The notes under the pieces were generated by a model that was given only the letters and a program-made list of their open reading frames with translations, did no database searches and was not told the DNA's origin. Positions 4,764 to 5,482 of a DNA stretch of 5,482 bases are shown piece by piece; position 1 is the stretch's first letter, and each line of letters starts with the position of its first letter. This DNA comes from Pseudomonadota bacterium. GTDB taxonomy: Bacteria > Pseudomonadota > Alphaproteobacteria > Acetobacterales > Acetobacteraceae. The DNA lies in NCBI GenBank assembly GCA_023390705.1, contig JAEWCI010000434.1:1-5482 (forward strand), in the 5' to 3' direction. The translations under genes and the position numbers were made by a program.

Positions 4764-5309
4764 ATGCCCGTCTATCACTTTGCGCCCGAGGCCGGCACCG
4801 TGCTCGGCGCCGGCTCCCCCAGTGCCCCGGCCATCGCTGCGGAGCTCGACCGGCTGGGCCTGCCGCATGCGGGGGTCCAGATTGCCCGGCGGGGCGACAG
4901 CGCCCTGCTGGAAGGCGAGATGCCGGACAATGTGACGCGGGAGCGGCTGGTCCTGGCGATCGGCAACCTGCACGGCATCGCCGTGGTCGAGGACCGGCTC
5001 CGCACAGTCGCGCCCGCGCCCGGCCTGCTGGAAAGCCTAGGCGGCTTCGCCCATCTGCCGCCCGGCGCCGCCGGCACCGAAGCGGCGGAAACCGCGGTGC
5101 ACCGGGCGCAGATAGAGGCCGGCGAGAGTTTCGGCCCCGCCGGCAGCCTGCTGCACATGGTGCAGCCCGGCGAGACCTGGGCCGAGATCGCCCAGCGCCA
5201 TTACGGCTCGCCGGCGGAGGCGGCTCGGCTCATCGAGGCCAACGCCCCGGTGGCGGCCAGTGCCGATACCCTGCCGCCCGGCCTGGTGCTGCGCATCCCG
5301 CCGCGCTGA
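4764..5309 (+). CDS. BON and LysM domain protein, Kbp/YgaU-like
   Basis: 181 residues, with no signal peptide. The order is a BON domain (about 22-82) with VQIARRGDSALLEGEM and the strongly conserved RLVLAIGNLHGIAVVEDRL (61-79), a linker rich in Ala, Gly and Pro (83-128), and a C-terminal LysM domain (about 130-179) with MVQPGETWAEIAQRHYG, IEANAP and LPPGLVLRIPPR. Order and motifs match E. coli Kbp (YgaU, about 149 residues), a cytoplasmic potassium-binding protein; this one is longer, mostly in the linker. A periplasmic peptidoglycan-binding role is less likely without a signal peptide. The ATG at 4764 follows GGGGAG (4753-4758) at a 5-base spacing. It is divergent from fdhD and seems to be a single-gene unit. 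Kbp-family membership is fairly secure; potassium binding is inferred. Confidence 0.87.
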   Translation: MPVYHFAPEAGTVLGAGSPSAPAIAAELDRLGLPHAGVQIARRGDSALLEGEMPDNVTRERLVLAIGNLHGIAVVEDRLRTVAPAPGLLESLGGFAHLPPGAAGTEAAETAVHRAQIEAGESFGPAGSLLHMVQPGETWAEIAQRHYGSPAEAARLIEANAPVAASADTLPPGLVLRIPPR

Positions 5310-5315
5310 TCCCAT

Positions 5316-5343
5316 GGCAGTTGATCCTGACCGCTCAACTGCC
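5316..5343 (+). terminator. Hairpin downstream of the kbp-like gene
   Basis: GGCAGTTGA (5316-5324) and TCAACTGCC (5335-5343) form a perfect 9-bp stem with a 10-base loop, starting 6 bases after the stop codon. The stem has several A-T pairs, so it is not just a product of G+C richness. No T-run follows. The position suggests transcription termination or 3'-end protection. Confidence 0.55.
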
Positions 5344-5482
5344 CTGCAACCGCCGGGCAGGCCGCCTCCGGGGCCTCGGCGGCGGTCAAGGACGGATGCC
5401 GCCGCTAGGAGGTGCAGGCCGGCGGTCCGGGCTCGGGCTTGTGGCCTTTCGGGCGGGTGACCCCCGACCGCGGGCCCCCCCG
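5344..5482. other. Terminal intergenic stretch, no gene recognised
   Basis: Very G+C-rich. It holds a second inverted repeat (GCCGCC 5361-5366 with GGCGGC 5378-5383), an AGGAGG at 5407-5412 without a start codon at working distance, and C/G runs at the right edge. No open frame has recognisable protein features. A gene may start beyond the window. Confidence 0.5.

Noticed and set aside
3583..4935. Forward open frame of 450 codons opposite mobA and fdhD
   Set aside because: It is the antisense shadow of two clear genes in an overlapping operon; it has no motif and no ribosome-binding site.
5407..5443. Perfect AGGAGG at 5407-5412 as the start of another gene
   Set aside because: No ATG, GTG or TTG follows at usable spacing; the first candidates are over 25 bases away and their frames show nothing.
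1..5482. A new defence, mobile or biosynthetic system
   Set aside because: All seven well-supported genes belong to known housekeeping or accessory families, and no transposase, integrase, nuclease, toxin-like gene or attachment site is visible.

Overview
The window is strongly G+C-rich (about 70% by eye), with codon use to match. Its genes (YbjN-ProC pair, phasin, MobA-FdhD pair, Kbp-like BON-LysM protein) are typical of a high-GC alphaproteobacterium. The gene set and protein style fit Acetobacteraceae or other Rhodospirillales (Roseomonas-like), but no rRNA or other marker is present, so the family is an inference. I see no mobile element, CRISPR array, tRNA, rRNA or defence cassette. This is mostly an ordinary chromosomal housekeeping and accessory-metabolism region. 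The most interesting signals are in the regulatory DNA between genes.

Layout. Positions 1-239 are a leader region with two striking palindromes (93-117 and 205-220). It precedes a forward pair: a YbjN-domain protein (240-743) and proC, pyrroline-5-carboxylate reductase (787-1602), whose Shine-Dalgarno lies in an intercistronic hairpin. Positions 1603-1827 hold two near-identical 62-bp tandem repeats plus a decayed 43-bp third copy. A TetR-fold protein follows (1828-2460); its C-terminal half looks like COQ9. Its last codons carry an extended -10 promoter and a CTGC-N3-GCAG palindrome of the kind bound by the polyhydroxyalkanoate (PHA) regulator PhaR, directly upstream of a phasin gene (2520-2945). 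Positions 2946-3145 are a convergent intergenic region packed with hairpins.

On the reverse strand, fdhD (4668-3781) and mobA (3784-3146) overlap by 4 bases (GTGA) and form a molybdenum-cofactor/formate-dehydrogenase maturation operon. Diverging from them is a forward BON-LysM protein of the Kbp/YgaU type (4764-5309). It is followed by hairpins and about 140 bases in which I see no gene.

Functional picture. FdhD transfers sulfur to the molybdenum cofactor of formate dehydrogenase, and MobA attaches GMP to molybdopterin. Together they supply the bis-MGD cofactor to an enzyme encoded elsewhere. ProC completes proline synthesis. The phasin coats PHA storage granules and appears to have its own repressible promoter. 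The rest (YbjN, TetR/COQ9-like, Kbp-like) have only family-level assignments.
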